Positions 44,469 to 52,904 of a DNA stretch of 64,000 nucleotides are shown in pieces. Source of the DNA: Salinarchaeum laminariae (lineage in GTDB: Archaea > Halobacteriota > Halobacteria > Halobacteriales > Salinarchaeaceae); NCBI RefSeq assembly GCF_023204835.1, contig NZ_CP096270.1:1550001-1614000 (forward strand). Direction: 5' to 3'. Positions within the stretch are counted from its first letter, which is position 1. Every line of letters begins with the position of its first letter. Made by a program: the position numbers and the translations under genes. The notes beneath the pieces were generated by a model. That model had not been told where the DNA came from, did not search any database, and was given only the letters and a program-made list of their open reading frames with translations.

Positions 44469-45323
44469 ATGAGCGACAGCAACGACCAGTACCGGTTCGG
44501 CGAGGGCGGGGAACTCGAAGAACCGGATGACGACGAATGCGACGAGGAAGAACAGACCAACGACTTCGGCGAGGAGATGCCCTGGTACGAGACGAAAGGC
44601 GGCTACCGCCGAGACATCATTTCGAGCCTCTTCCAGAAAGCCGTGCGGCGGAGTGACGAGGAACTCGCTGCGTTTGCAGCTCTCGAACTCGTACGATCAG
44701 GGCCGAAGCACGAGTCGCACTATTGGGACCGCGCGGTTCTCGTGACGCTCGAAGACCTCATGGCGGGGAACGACGCGATGGAGCACGTCCTCCGATACCA
44801 GGAGCTCGCTACCAATAGATGGGCGAACGACGAGTGGCCTCGGCGACTCTGTGCAATCGCGGCTGCGCTCGTGTGTGCTCGCGCACGATCGTCACGCGAG
44901 GTCACGCACGCCAACGGATACTTCTCGAACACGATGATCGACCGAGCACGCGCCCGGCGAGAAGACGATCACGAGCCTCTGTACGATCCGCCTGTTTCCG
45001 ACGAAGAGCTGGATCCGGACGGGAAGATCGGTTCCATCGTTGCTGACAAACATACCTACCCTGGAGGTGGGCGTGGTCGCGGATGGGAGCACTTCCGAGT
45101 CCATGGCAGCCGTTACGGCCCGAGTGAAGACACTGACCTCGGGGCCAAGATCCGGCGGAGAGTTCTGGAGTACGATCATCCAGACTACGCGTACCGCGAG
45201 CCAGAAGTCGCCCTCTCCGAGACGGAACTCGCTCACGCATTGGAGCCGACTCCCGAGGACGATCCTTGGCGATGCGAGTTCGGTGCAGACGACACGCTCG
45301 ACCAGTTCGAGGGCCAGGAGTGA
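44469..45323 (+). CDS. Stand-alone RarA/MgsA-C-like helical protein
   Basis: The 284-residue protein has an acidic N-terminus. A segment that recalls the helical C-terminal part of RarA/MgsA clamp-loader-like ATPases follows: WYETKGGYRRDIISSLFQKAVRRSDEELAAFAALEL, then LVTLEDLMAGNDAMEHVLRY. No AAA+ Walker motifs are present, so it is a lone domain, as is seen in some phages and plasmids. The C-terminal half has a Gly/Arg patch and acidic ends with no known domain. It follows the GHKL gene by 105 bases with its own TATA-like stretch at 44413-44429. Confidence 0.55.
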   Translation: MSDSNDQYRFGEGGELEEPDDDECDEEEQTNDFGEEMPWYETKGGYRRDIISSLFQKAVRRSDEELAAFAALELVRSGPKHESHYWDRAVLVTLEDLMAGNDAMEHVLRYQELATNRWANDEWPRRLCAIAAALVCARARSSREVTHANGYFSNTMIDRARARREDDHEPLYDPPVSDEELDPDGKIGSIVADKHTYPGGGRGRGWEHFRVHGSRYGPSEDTDLGAKIRRRVLEYDHPDYAYREPEVALSETELAHALEPTPEDDPWRCEFGADDTLDQFEGQE

Positions 45324-45333
45324 CGCTTCCAAA

Positions 45334-45358
45334 CCCCCGAAAGCATGCTTTGAGGGGG
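45334..45358 (+). terminator. Hairpin after the RarA-like gene
   Basis: CCCCC and GGGGG arms flank a perfect 12-base palindrome AAAGCATGCTTT, with a near-complete stem, 11 bases after the stop codon. No T-run follows, so it may end or stabilise the transcript. Confidence 0.45.
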
Positions 45359-45753
45359 CGCAGACCTCCCTCTGGTAGAAGCCCCTTCAGATCCCGGATA
45401 GTCGTTCAGCGGCCTCTCGGGCCACTTTTACCCGGGGGCCAGATTAGGCAGACGGCGCTGATGGCAGTGTGGTCACTACACTCCATCACCCTTGAATACT
45501 GACTCTGTATGTTGACACACCTTCCCCATCGATGGGTCCCGGTTTGTTATGGTTCGAGTGCAAGAAATGCCACAATTGGGTGGAAGTGCCCGCCTCTCGA
45601 TGATGTGCAGTATTTGATAAACGGTGACAATATATGTAGGGGTTCTGAAGGAACCTGCTAAAATCGCGAGACAGCGCCTTCGTCTGGAGATATTACATGT
45701 ATCACTTAAGTAATACTTTTATGTGTATGCCTCCATACTCCCAAACAGAGAGC
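45359..45753. other. Gap with no convincing gene
   Basis: About 395 bases lie between the RarA-like gene and the RHH-like gene. A 23-codon frame at 45532-45603 with CKKCHNW is the only coding hint. TACTTTTAT at about 45713-45722 is a likely TATA element for the downstream gene. Confidence 0.5.
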
Positions 45754-46041
45754 ATGATCAAAAAATCCGTCACGGTAAGAGAGGACCAAGCACGGTATAT
45801 CAGTCACAGTAGCCTAAACTTTAGTGGGTGGGCGCGGGGAAAACTCGAACTCTGGTTGCATGACGAGACTAAGGATCTCCCCACAGACCGGACGCTTCGG
45901 GACGGTCCGATGGAACAGAAACACGTGCTGGTGAAACAGGGAGTCGCAAATGCCATCAACTCTACAGGGGCGAACCTATCACATTTCATTCAAGACCGGC
46001 TGGACGAGCGGATGGAGCGCGAACGCAAGCGGAGGAGTTAG
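45754..46041 (+). CDS. Ribbon-helix-helix-like small protein
   Basis: The 95-residue product is read from the ATG at 45754, with a TATA-like element 30-40 bases upstream; an ATG at 45697 is possible but includes that element. It begins MIKKSVTVREDQARYI, a strand-then-helix order typical of ribbon-helix-helix regulators. A Trp-containing helix follows and a basic end ERMERERKRR. Such proteins commonly autoregulate mobile elements or control partition and copy number. It lies 48 bases before the helicase gene. Confidence 0.55.
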   Translation: MIKKSVTVREDQARYISHSSLNFSGWARGKLELWLHDETKDLPTDRTLRDGPMEQKHVLVKQGVANAINSTGANLSHFIQDRLDERMERERKRRS

Positions 46042-46089
46042 ATTCGTGACTCCATCCGCCCAGCGAGAATACAACTCCGGGATACCGCG

Positions 46090-48102
46090 ATGACGTCGAC
46101 AAGGACTGGCACAAACACCGACTCCCGGCAGGTCCCGTGGCCGACGACCGAGGAGATACGACACCGTCTCACAAACCGCATCCGGTCACGCATGGGCGAG
46201 GAGGCCAACGTGATAATTCCTTCACCCACCTCAAGTGGGAAGTCCTACAACGCGGGGACGACGCCCTGGAAGACGCTTAGCGTAGCCGGAGACGCGCCAG
46301 TCATTCATCTCCACGCACGCAAGGATTCTCGTCGAGACGCGATGCAGATGAGCGAGGATGCAGGTATCGATGCAGTGCAACTCTTGGGGAGGGATGAGGC
46401 GTGTGGGACCTTTCGCGGGGAGTACGACGAGAACGTGTCGACGCCGAACAGCACCCCCGCTAGCGAATGGCTGTCCGACCAGTGCGTCAACCGGGGAAAC
46501 ACCCTCAGCAAAGCCCACAGCTATCTTGAAGAGGAGAATGTCGGCCAACTCCCTTGTTGCCCCTGTCCATCGGTAGAGCAGTGGAACGGCGTGCCTTACG
46601 ACGAAGACGGGAACGTTTCGCACGACGTTGTACATGCGACCCATAGCTTCTCATATGTGCCTTCAATTGCGAGCGGGACGAATCTGATCTTCGACGAGCG
46701 TCCGGATTTCAAAAGCAGCGTCGGAGATCGCCCGAATGACGACATCACGCGCTCGCGGCTTCAGGACGCTGTCACGGCCTGGCTGAAAGAGATTGATGCC
46801 CCTGTGAAGACCTGGGAGAGGTTCGTCACGTTTGCTATTGACTCCGTGGATGAACTTGGGGACCTTGTGAAAGACCCACCTTCGGCCAGCCCCGACTGGT
46901 TCATCGAGGCAGATGGAGCTCACTCACTTGCACCTGGACTCACCGAGGCCGCCTATCGGGCGTTCGCGAGTGAATCCGACCGGAACGGTCGTCGTGTTGG
47001 TGAAGCGCGTAACGATGTATCACGCTTCGACCCCAGCGGAGAAGACGACCCTCGATACAGCCGAACCCGCTTGACATTGGTTGTTGACGAGGAGAATATC
47101 CCGACTGCGTACTGGAATGTCCCTGAGTTGGGTAACGCCCGGAGCATCATCTGTCTGGATGCATGGCCCGCTGTGTACGAGTGGAAGCAGAACGTCGGTG
47201 ACGGTCTGAAGGAGGATCACATCGTCACCGAGGAGGAGTTCGAGAAGTGGCGAAAGTTCGAGCGGGGACTAGAAGTTGTCCAGATCGGTGACAGCGCACG
47301 ACCTGCATCAACCGAGTTCGCCGTAAGAGAATACACCGATACGGCACGCCAACAGATCGTCGTGGAGTCGCTACGTACCAAGTACGCGGGTGCATTCTCG
47401 TCTGCAATCTATCCGAAGGCAATGGATGAGCAGATGTCTGAACATCTGCCAGACGGAGTCAGTACGCTGACCTATGGGAACGTGCGGAGTAGTAACGAGT
47501 TCAGTAACGAGCTTGTCGGGCTCGTCACGAACTGTTTGGACCCAGGAGACGACTACGTCCTCGACCTTTTGGCAGCGCGTGATCTCGACGCCGAACCGGA
47601 GACTTGGAAGTGCATCGGTTGCCCCGGTGATGAGTGCCCCATGTGTGGTGGCGAGCCGGATCGCAAGCCTGGTCGGGGGTTTGTGGGGCCCGACGCAGAT
47701 GACGCTGAGGAGATATTGGACGGCATCCGACAGAATCAGGTTGCGCAGGGGATCGGTCGGTGGGCGCGTAGTCACGATTCGCCTCGTGCACTCGTGTTCG
47801 TTCGAACATCGACAGCACCAGCGACGATGGTCGATACGGAAATTGACGCTGCCTGGAAGTTTACCCCGAAGCAGCAGGCGGTCGTCGATTTTGTTCGTGA
47901 GAACCGAGGAGCAGCGGCAAATGAGATCGTCACCGCAACAGACGTCTCATACGACACAGTCCGCCGGACGATGAACCGGCTCGTTGACCTGGATGTTGCC
48001 AAGAAGGAGATACTGCAACGAGAAACACGGTTCCTGCTAACTGAACCTATTCCGACTGACGGAGTCCTCGAAGGCATTTGGGATTTGTCAACCCCCACTT
48101 AA
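46090..48102 (+). CDS. SF2-like helicase with zinc knuckles and winged helix
   Basis: The 670-residue protein has a Walker A motif PTSSGKS at residues 46-52. The DExx-type box is FDERP (201-205). A cysteine set CIGCPGDECPMC (508-519) could hold zinc, and a motif-VI-like QGIGRWARS is at 553-561. The C-terminus, about 595-650, is a winged-helix with ANEIVTATDVSYDTVRRTMNRL. This looks like a replication or mobilisation helicase of a haloarchaeal element; it has no obvious primase domain. It converges with the TcmP gene, with 236 gene-free bases between. Confidence 0.7.
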   Translation: MTSTRTGTNTDSRQVPWPTTEEIRHRLTNRIRSRMGEEANVIIPSPTSSGKSYNAGTTPWKTLSVAGDAPVIHLHARKDSRRDAMQMSEDAGIDAVQLLGRDEACGTFRGEYDENVSTPNSTPASEWLSDQCVNRGNTLSKAHSYLEEENVGQLPCCPCPSVEQWNGVPYDEDGNVSHDVVHATHSFSYVPSIASGTNLIFDERPDFKSSVGDRPNDDITRSRLQDAVTAWLKEIDAPVKTWERFVTFAIDSVDELGDLVKDPPSASPDWFIEADGAHSLAPGLTEAAYRAFASESDRNGRRVGEARNDVSRFDPSGEDDPRYSRTRLTLVVDEENIPTAYWNVPELGNARSIICLDAWPAVYEWKQNVGDGLKEDHIVTEEEFEKWRKFERGLEVVQIGDSARPASTEFAVREYTDTARQQIVVESLRTKYAGAFSSAIYPKAMDEQMSEHLPDGVSTLTYGNVRSSNEFSNELVGLVTNCLDPGDDYVLDLLAARDLDAEPETWKCIGCPGDECPMCGGEPDRKPGRGFVGPDADDAEEILDGIRQNQVAQGIGRWARSHDSPRALVFVRTSTAPATMVDTEIDAAWKFTPKQQAVVDFVRENRGAAANEIVTATDVSYDTVRRTMNRLVDLDVAKKEILQRETRFLLTEPIPTDGVLEGIWDLSTPT

Positions 48103-48338
48103 GAAAAACAGCAGAGACCCGTTATCGTCTTGCGATTCCTGCTTGTCCCTACTCGCATATTCCATAAGGAGTACTATATTAATGGATCTGAGAGTACACT
48201 ATCGCGCTATCCTACCGCATCACCGCGATTTCGGCTTCTACGTTTATATGTGATGTCGCTCACCCATAGATCGGCGATTAATCCTCGTCGCGAGAATGCC
48301 AACAGCAGCGGATGCTACAGCAGCGAACAGACAGGATG

Positions 48339-49277
48339 TCAGTACTCATACAGCCCGCTCTGCGACATCTCGCTCTCGCTCCCGTGTTCCTCGAAACGGA
48401 GTCGGCTATCGAACGCACCCTGTGGGTCGTTAGCCCGCTCCCGAGTTTCCTGGATCTCCTCGACAACGTCCGCCCGTAGCGTGTCCTCGTTCTGCATAAT
48501 GTCCTCCATCACATTGTTGACGGCGGTCTCATTCCCAGACGCGAAGATCAGGTCGTATCGCCAGTTGCTGCTACCCCGAGAGGTCATCTTTCGGGAGGCA
48601 GTGTGGTAGTCCAGCGGTTCAATTTTATTCTCTCGGAACCACTGGACGTAGAAGTCCTGTGACCGATTCCGAGGTACATCCTCACCCACTGCATCTTCCA
48701 GCGCCTGATGGGCGTGTTCAGCACCATCCGTGCTGTTACGTACTATCCCGGACGTCTGGAAGTTGTACAGGATGTCGGTGTTCCCACGGTTGATGAGCTT
48801 CCTGAGCAAATCCCACTCCAGATCGTTGAGCCCCTCGGGGTCGACGAAGGTGAACCAGTGTTTGTAGCTGTTCCCGTTCTCGATGAGCCAATCAACCCCA
48901 TCCATACTGTCCATGTTATGAATGAGAATCCGCGGATCTGAGCCCCGTATCGCGTATTCCTCCCCCGTATCCAATGTGCCGAAAGAGAGTTCGATACCCA
49001 GGCGTTCCTCTATGGCGTCACAGAGGGATTGCCAGTGGCCGGAGTCGATCTCGTAGAGGTAGTACGCATCAAAGTCATACTCCAAAGCTCGAATCGGTGA
49101 CCCTGCGATATTCAGCCGATAGTCAGGGAGCTCCGTGACACCATTCCCCGCATGGGTGTCGACGTACCACAGGTCCTGCTCCCAGTTGTTGTCCAGGATT
49201 CGCTTGTATGCCCAGAGATACTTCTGGAGGATGACCAGCTTGGCGATGCTCTTGTCACCCGAGTACGTATTTGACAC
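48339..49277 (-). CDS. tcmP: Three-Cys-motif partner protein TcmP
   Basis: The 312-residue protein has the TcmP plan. KSIAKLVILQKYLWAYKRIL comes first. The methyltransferase-like strand and loop is YVDTHAGNG (38-46), then GSPIRALEY and the later WFTFVDPEGLNDLEWDLLRKLI. The family is named for its constant association with a gene of the radical-SAM-like three-Cys type, and exactly such a gene lies 47 bases upstream on the same strand. The biochemical role is not established; nucleic acid modification or defence has been suspected for such pairs. Confidence 0.85.
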   Translation of the reverse strand: MSNTYSGDKSIAKLVILQKYLWAYKRILDNNWEQDLWYVDTHAGNGVTELPDYRLNIAGSPIRALEYDFDAYYLYEIDSGHWQSLCDAIEERLGIELSFGTLDTGEEYAIRGSDPRILIHNMDSMDGVDWLIENGNSYKHWFTFVDPEGLNDLEWDLLRKLINRGNTDILYNFQTSGIVRNSTDGAEHAHQALEDAVGEDVPRNRSQDFYVQWFRENKIEPLDYHTASRKMTSRGSSNWRYDLIFASGNETAVNNVMEDIMQNEDTLRADVVEEIQETRERANDPQGAFDSRLRFEEHGSESEMSQSGLYEY

Positions 49278-49324
49278 GTTAGCTGTAGCTGTCCTCGGAG
49301 CGACATGTTAAATAATTACTCCCC

Positions 49325-50389
49325 CTATTCGACTCCAGCCGCGTTTGCCGTGCCCGGGTGGTCTGGCATGGGAGTAGAAGGTGTATCACGGTTCGCAAAG
49401 TCTTCGGGACTTTGCCGCTCGCGCCATCCTTCTAACCACTCTCGCTCAGCTGGATCGGCGTATTTCAACAGCTGCTTGTCCGGCCAAAGGTGGACTGGCA
49501 TATCGAGTTCATCGCCCAGCTCCTGCATCCACCTGAGGTGATTGAGGGAGTATTCGACCCATCGATCACGCTTCTGTAGCCGCTCCAACTCGTCCGCAAG
49601 ACGTGTTTGGTCTGCGGATCGGGCGGCATCAACGGTCATCTTGAAGTTCGCGCCTCGGGGATTGATCGGCTCGTGAAACACTACGGATGGGTCACACTCT
49701 GCAATCTCCATGAGCTGCGCACGGAGATCTTCTTTCGATTGCGTGGGGTACGTCGGCGACATCGAAACGAAGGTTTGTACACCGGCTTCGTTGAGTTCCT
49801 CCAGCCCTCGAACTCTATGTTCCGGTGCCGGTGCTTGTGGCTCGATAGCGCCGACCTCCTCGGCATCCATCGACGGGATCGATGATCCGACGGTCACGTA
49901 CTGACCCGCACCTTTGAATACGTCAAGATCTTGGAGTGAAAGGATCGGATTTCGGGTAAGTATGCGCGCGTATCTCTCATGGTCTGACAGGACATCAACT
50001 ACCTCACGAGTGATCTTGCCAGCTCGCCCATCCATGTAACAGTCAGTCGCAAAGGAGATCCCAACGATTCCGCAACCCTTGGAGGTCCGCTTCCAGGTTC
50101 GCTTGCGATTGAGGTGGCTGTCCAACCGATCTGGAAGGTCATCACGGTACAGAACATACGACCCCCACTCCTGTTGGGCATCGTCGACATCCGCCCGGTC
50201 TTTCAGCATCTCCGGTCGGGTCCGAACGCTGGGCATGGTCGGGACGTAACAGAATTTACACCCATGACGACAGCCTGTAGCGACGTTGATAACGTAGTCA
50301 CAGAGGTGCTTGCTGTTGAGGCCTGATTCGCTAAGGACGGCCTCTGTGGGATCCTCCCCCGTTCGCACATCCGAAGGGTCATTCGGCAT
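49325..50389 (-). CDS. Radical-SAM-like three-Cys-motif protein
   Basis: The 354-residue product is read from the ATG at 50389; a GTG 12 codons upstream is in frame. The cluster-binding C-x3-C-x2-C motif is CRHGCKFC at residues 40-47, the SPL/radical SAM pattern. Barrel-like segments follow: GIVGISFATDCYMDG, RYARILTRNPIL, YVTVGSSIPSM and VQTFVSMSPTYP. It is upstream of tcmP in the same direction and surely its partner. Spore photoproduct lyase and phage Gp37/Gp68 proteins are relatives. The substrate is unknown. Confidence 0.83.
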   Translation of the reverse strand: MPNDPSDVRTGEDPTEAVLSESGLNSKHLCDYVINVATGCRHGCKFCYVPTMPSVRTRPEMLKDRADVDDAQQEWGSYVLYRDDLPDRLDSHLNRKRTWKRTSKGCGIVGISFATDCYMDGRAGKITREVVDVLSDHERYARILTRNPILSLQDLDVFKGAGQYVTVGSSIPSMDAEEVGAIEPQAPAPEHRVRGLEELNEAGVQTFVSMSPTYPTQSKEDLRAQLMEIAECDPSVVFHEPINPRGANFKMTVDAARSADQTRLADELERLQKRDRWVEYSLNHLRWMQELGDELDMPVHLWPDKQLLKYADPAEREWLEGWRERQSPEDFANRDTPSTPMPDHPGTANAAGVE

Positions 50390-50711
50390 TCGTGGCCACT
50401 GTGGAATATTCCAGGTCAGACACACATACCACTTTTGTAAGATTCTATACGTGATGTTTGCTCGTTCGTGACTTTGTGCCCGAATGGAGGCGGGCCCTGA
50501 CCACTACAATCGACCGGTCGAGCCCTCTTTTCGAGCTTCTACTAGTCTGTTGTGTACCACCAATCGTACACGCGTCGGGTGGCACATTATTGCCGGGAAA
50601 GTCATACTAATAACCTTACATGTTTAATATCTAATATAGGGGACACAGAGCCACTGCCAAAAATTCAGTTTGGACAGCAGGCACTACTCTGTGCCCCCGG
50701 AGGAGATCAGA
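50390..50711. other. Divergent intergenic region
   Basis: This 322-base gap lies between the radical-SAM gene and the plus-strand small-gene run. It has an AT-rich half with TTTAATATCTAATATAGG near 50623-50640 that is probably the promoter of the plus-strand run. No other gene or repeat is seen. Confidence 0.5.
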
Positions 50712-50957
50712 ATGGCATCATCCAATCGAACAGTGGAAACGCTAAGCAACCAGCATCCTGAGGCGGAACGAGTTGATGGGCACTTCGTCGTAGACAAGGT
50801 GGATCAAGTTCCAGGCGAGCACCCAGACCCACAACGGCGGATTGAGGGCCAAGAGGAGTATCTGGAACGGTATCTCCGGTGCGTGAGGTGTGGGGTTGAG
50901 GTGCTGAGAACGGAGGATCTTCCGTCCAGTTGCGGAGCGGAGGCCGATTCCGCATGA
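50712..50957 (+). CDS. Small zinc-knuckle protein
   Basis: The 81-residue protein starts at the ATG at 50712. An earlier in-frame start at 50670 is less likely. It has the knuckle CVRCGVEVLR near the C-terminus, then DLPSSC, able to bind one zinc. The N-terminal part is charged, with no fold that I recognise. Its TGA overlaps the next gene's ATG. It opens the packed run of small genes at 50712-52790. Confidence 0.6.
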   Translation: MASSNRTVETLSNQHPEAERVDGHFVVDKVDQVPGEHPDPQRRIEGQEEYLERYLRCVRCGVEVLRTEDLPSSCGAEADSA

Positions 50958-51445
50958 GGATCCTCGACGCCACGATCAACTGGCGCGAGCACGTCGCCAA
51001 TGATCCTCGACTCCAGGTGCTCGTCGACGAGATCCCCTCGCGAGATGAGCTGCGGTACGAACACGAGGATGGAATTTGGTGTGCGATCGCCGATGGGTAT
51101 GTGTCCTACTTCGCTTGGTCCAGCGACGGCAACGACGGTGGGTTCTCCGGGCAGAGTTTCGACATCACGACGGTCGACGGAGATGCGATCACGCTCCGCG
51201 GGCCATGGTCGGCTCGTGCTGGCGTCGTGAACCAGCGAAGCTTCGGACCTGTCGTCGACGTCCAGATCACCACCGATCAGGAAACTATCGAGCGCGGGGG
51301 CACGTTCAGTAGTGGATCACTCTCCCTCTGTGCCGCGAAGCAAGCCGTGGATCGCACAGGCGAGGACTGTCACCTGGAGCGCCATCTCCGGTTTTCAGGC
51401 GACGAGCCGTATTGGCTCCCAGTCCGAAACGGGGGTACGCCATAG
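50954..51445 (+). CDS. Hypothetical protein
   Basis: The 163-residue protein overlaps the preceding gene by 4 bases. It appears beta-rich, with WCAIADGYVSYFAWSS, GGFSGQSFDITTVDGDAITLRGPWSARAGVV and VVDVQITTD, which could be one mixed sandwich domain. No known motif, signal peptide or membrane segment. Coupled to both neighbours in the run, so likely to act with them. Confidence 0.55.
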   Translation: MRILDATINWREHVANDPRLQVLVDEIPSRDELRYEHEDGIWCAIADGYVSYFAWSSDGNDGGFSGQSFDITTVDGDAITLRGPWSARAGVVNQRSFGPVVDVQITTDQETIERGGTFSSGSLSLCAAKQAVDRTGEDCHLERHLRFSGDEPYWLPVRNGGTP

Positions 51446-51447
51446 CA

Positions 51448-51747
51448 ATGGCGACTGAAAGCATTCCGCCGGAGGAGGCGATCCAGGGGACGAAGATAGG
51501 CGCGATATGCGACCGGTGTAATCGAGGCATCCAGAACGGCGAAACCGTCGGATTCTACGCGACGTACTACGAAGATGCGGGATGGACGCTTCGACGACTC
51601 TACTGTACCGACTGCGGAGAGACCACTGTTGATCCTCCAACAGAAGGGGCCGACGAAGTCATCGGCGCGGCAGTCTGGTTCAACCATGTGCTTGCAGCGG
51701 TCAGGATCATCGACCGGAGCCGCCCCGAGGAGGGCTCCGAGCAATGA
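51448..51747 (+). CDS. Small two-knuckle zinc protein
   Basis: The 99-residue product begins MATESIPPEEAIQG at the ATG at 51448, two bases after the previous stop. It has two CxxC knuckles, CDRCNRGI and CTDCGET, 31 residues apart, forming a likely zinc ribbon. The C-terminus has a helix with VWFNHVLAAVRI. An ATGA overlap joins it to the lipoprotein gene. No family is recognised. Confidence 0.6.
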   Translation: MATESIPPEEAIQGTKIGAICDRCNRGIQNGETVGFYATYYEDAGWTLRRLYCTDCGETTVDPPTEGADEVIGAAVWFNHVLAAVRIIDRSRPEEGSEQ

Positions 51748-52298
51748 AGGAACCATCACGCCGCGAACTGCTCGGGGTGGCGGTCAGCGCGCTGGTAGTC
51801 CCATTGGCTGGTTGTGGAGGCCTCGACGACAGTTCAGAAGGCAGCGGCCCATCACCGGACGAGCGACTATCGCGGAGTGAGGCCGCCGCGTACGTCACCG
51901 ACTACGTCTCCAGCAATTGGTCCAATCGAGATCAAGAGGCGTACGGGCTGTACCAGGACGGCGTGACGGCGATATCGGAGGAACGATTCTCGCGCGCCAT
52001 CCGCGATCTGGAACTTTCGGTCGAGGAGTACGAGAAGCTGGAATCCGACGCCTTCGAGAAGCGCAACGAGTACGACGAGAACCAGAATCGATACGCCCTG
52101 TTCGACCACGCCTGGAACATGTACCGACTGATGCACGAATCGGCGTCGGCCTGGTACAACAGCGCCTACGCGTATCAGGTCGAGGACGATCCACAGGCTG
52201 CGCTCGACTGGTCAGAAGAGGCCGAACGCCTCTTCGACGAGTCGAGAAGGCACGCGACAAGGTATCACGATATGGTGGAGGAGTGGGGCGAAGGATAG
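51744..52298 (+). CDS. Tat-exported lipoprotein, hypothetical
   Basis: The 184-residue protein starts MKEPSRRELLGVAVSALVVPLAGC, a twin-arginine signal ending in a lipobox Cys at residue 24. The mature part is acidic and helical, with repeated Tyr/Asp/Glu-rich helices such as AYGLYQDGVTAISEERFSRAIRDLELSVEEYEKLE and a tetratricopeptide-like feel. It should sit outside the membrane. It overlaps the zinc-protein gene by 4 bases. Confidence 0.65.
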   Translation: MKEPSRRELLGVAVSALVVPLAGCGGLDDSSEGSGPSPDERLSRSEAAAYVTDYVSSNWSNRDQEAYGLYQDGVTAISEERFSRAIRDLELSVEEYEKLESDAFEKRNEYDENQNRYALFDHAWNMYRLMHESASAWYNSAYAYQVEDDPQAALDWSEEAERLFDESRRHATRYHDMVEEWGEG

Positions 52299-52304
52299 CT
52301 GAGC

Positions 52305-52520
52305 ATGCTGGTTACTCGACACCCCTCAGCGACTTGTCCCCGGTGCGGAGATCCGCTCTCATTCGGGACAAAAGTGGAGGCCACTGGCTGGAAGGTGTTC
52401 TACGTCTGCACTGACGGCTGTGGATGGGAGCGGATGGCTGGATGGGTGAAGCTCAGCGAGGTCGGCCACCAAGATGACCTCCACCACAAAGCCGAGGAGA
52501 TGGGTAAGCAGTGGGCGTAA
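52305..52520 (+). CDS. Small zinc-ribbon protein
   Basis: The 71-residue protein has CPRCGDPLSFG and CTDGCGWERM, a typical zinc ribbon of two knuckles about 25 residues apart. A charged helix ends it. It starts six bases after the lipoprotein stop. It could bind nucleic acid or protein; no family is recognised. Confidence 0.6.
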   Translation: MLVTRHPSATCPRCGDPLSFGTKVEATGWKVFYVCTDGCGWERMAGWVKLSEVGHQDDLHHKAEEMGKQWA

Positions 52521-52553
52521 AAGTCAGGGGCCACCCCCAAGAAGGACCGATCA

Positions 52554-52790
52554 GTGAGACACGTCGAGTCTGGTGATCGGGTTCGCGTCGACATCCCCGA
52601 TACCGAGGATCCCGATTTCGACCGCTATCATGGGCATAGAGGAGAGGTCGTCGACGTGATCAAAGACGATGCCGGGGAGCATACTGGCGACGAGCGAGAC
52701 TCCTATCTCTACGAGGTAGAGCTCCCCGGCGGAGAGACGGCGCACTTTCGCTGGCGGGACTTACGGCCCGCAGTTGACGAGAGCGAGTAG
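52554..52790 (+). CDS. Small SH3/KOW-like protein
   Basis: The 78-residue protein from the GTG at 52554 begins HVESGDRVRVDIPDTEDPDFDRYHGHRGEVVDV. It continues with YLYEVELPGGETAHFRWRDLRPA. This strand order, with a loop resembling the GDxVRVxxG turn, fits a small SH3 or KOW barrel. Similar short proteins occur often in haloarchaea. It closes the run of small genes. Confidence 0.55.
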   Translation: MRHVESGDRVRVDIPDTEDPDFDRYHGHRGEVVDVIKDDAGEHTGDERDSYLYEVELPGGETAHFRWRDLRPAVDESE

Positions 52791-52904
52791 AGCACGAGTG
52801 GGCCCTGGATGCCGCTTCGACTCATTGCACACACTGCCAACAAAACCGCGGTTCAGACAGTCCATACGTCTCTATCGGCACGAACCATTTTGAGGCATTA
52901 GCGT

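Noticed and set aside
45532..45603. 23-codon frame with CKKCHNW
   Set aside because: It has too few residues to form a zinc site (one CxxC only) and no conserved neighbours; possibly a gene fragment.
48115..48338. Hydrophobic minus-strand frame after tcmP (ends near 48250)
   Set aside because: It has no start codon except CTG and begins right at an in-frame stop.
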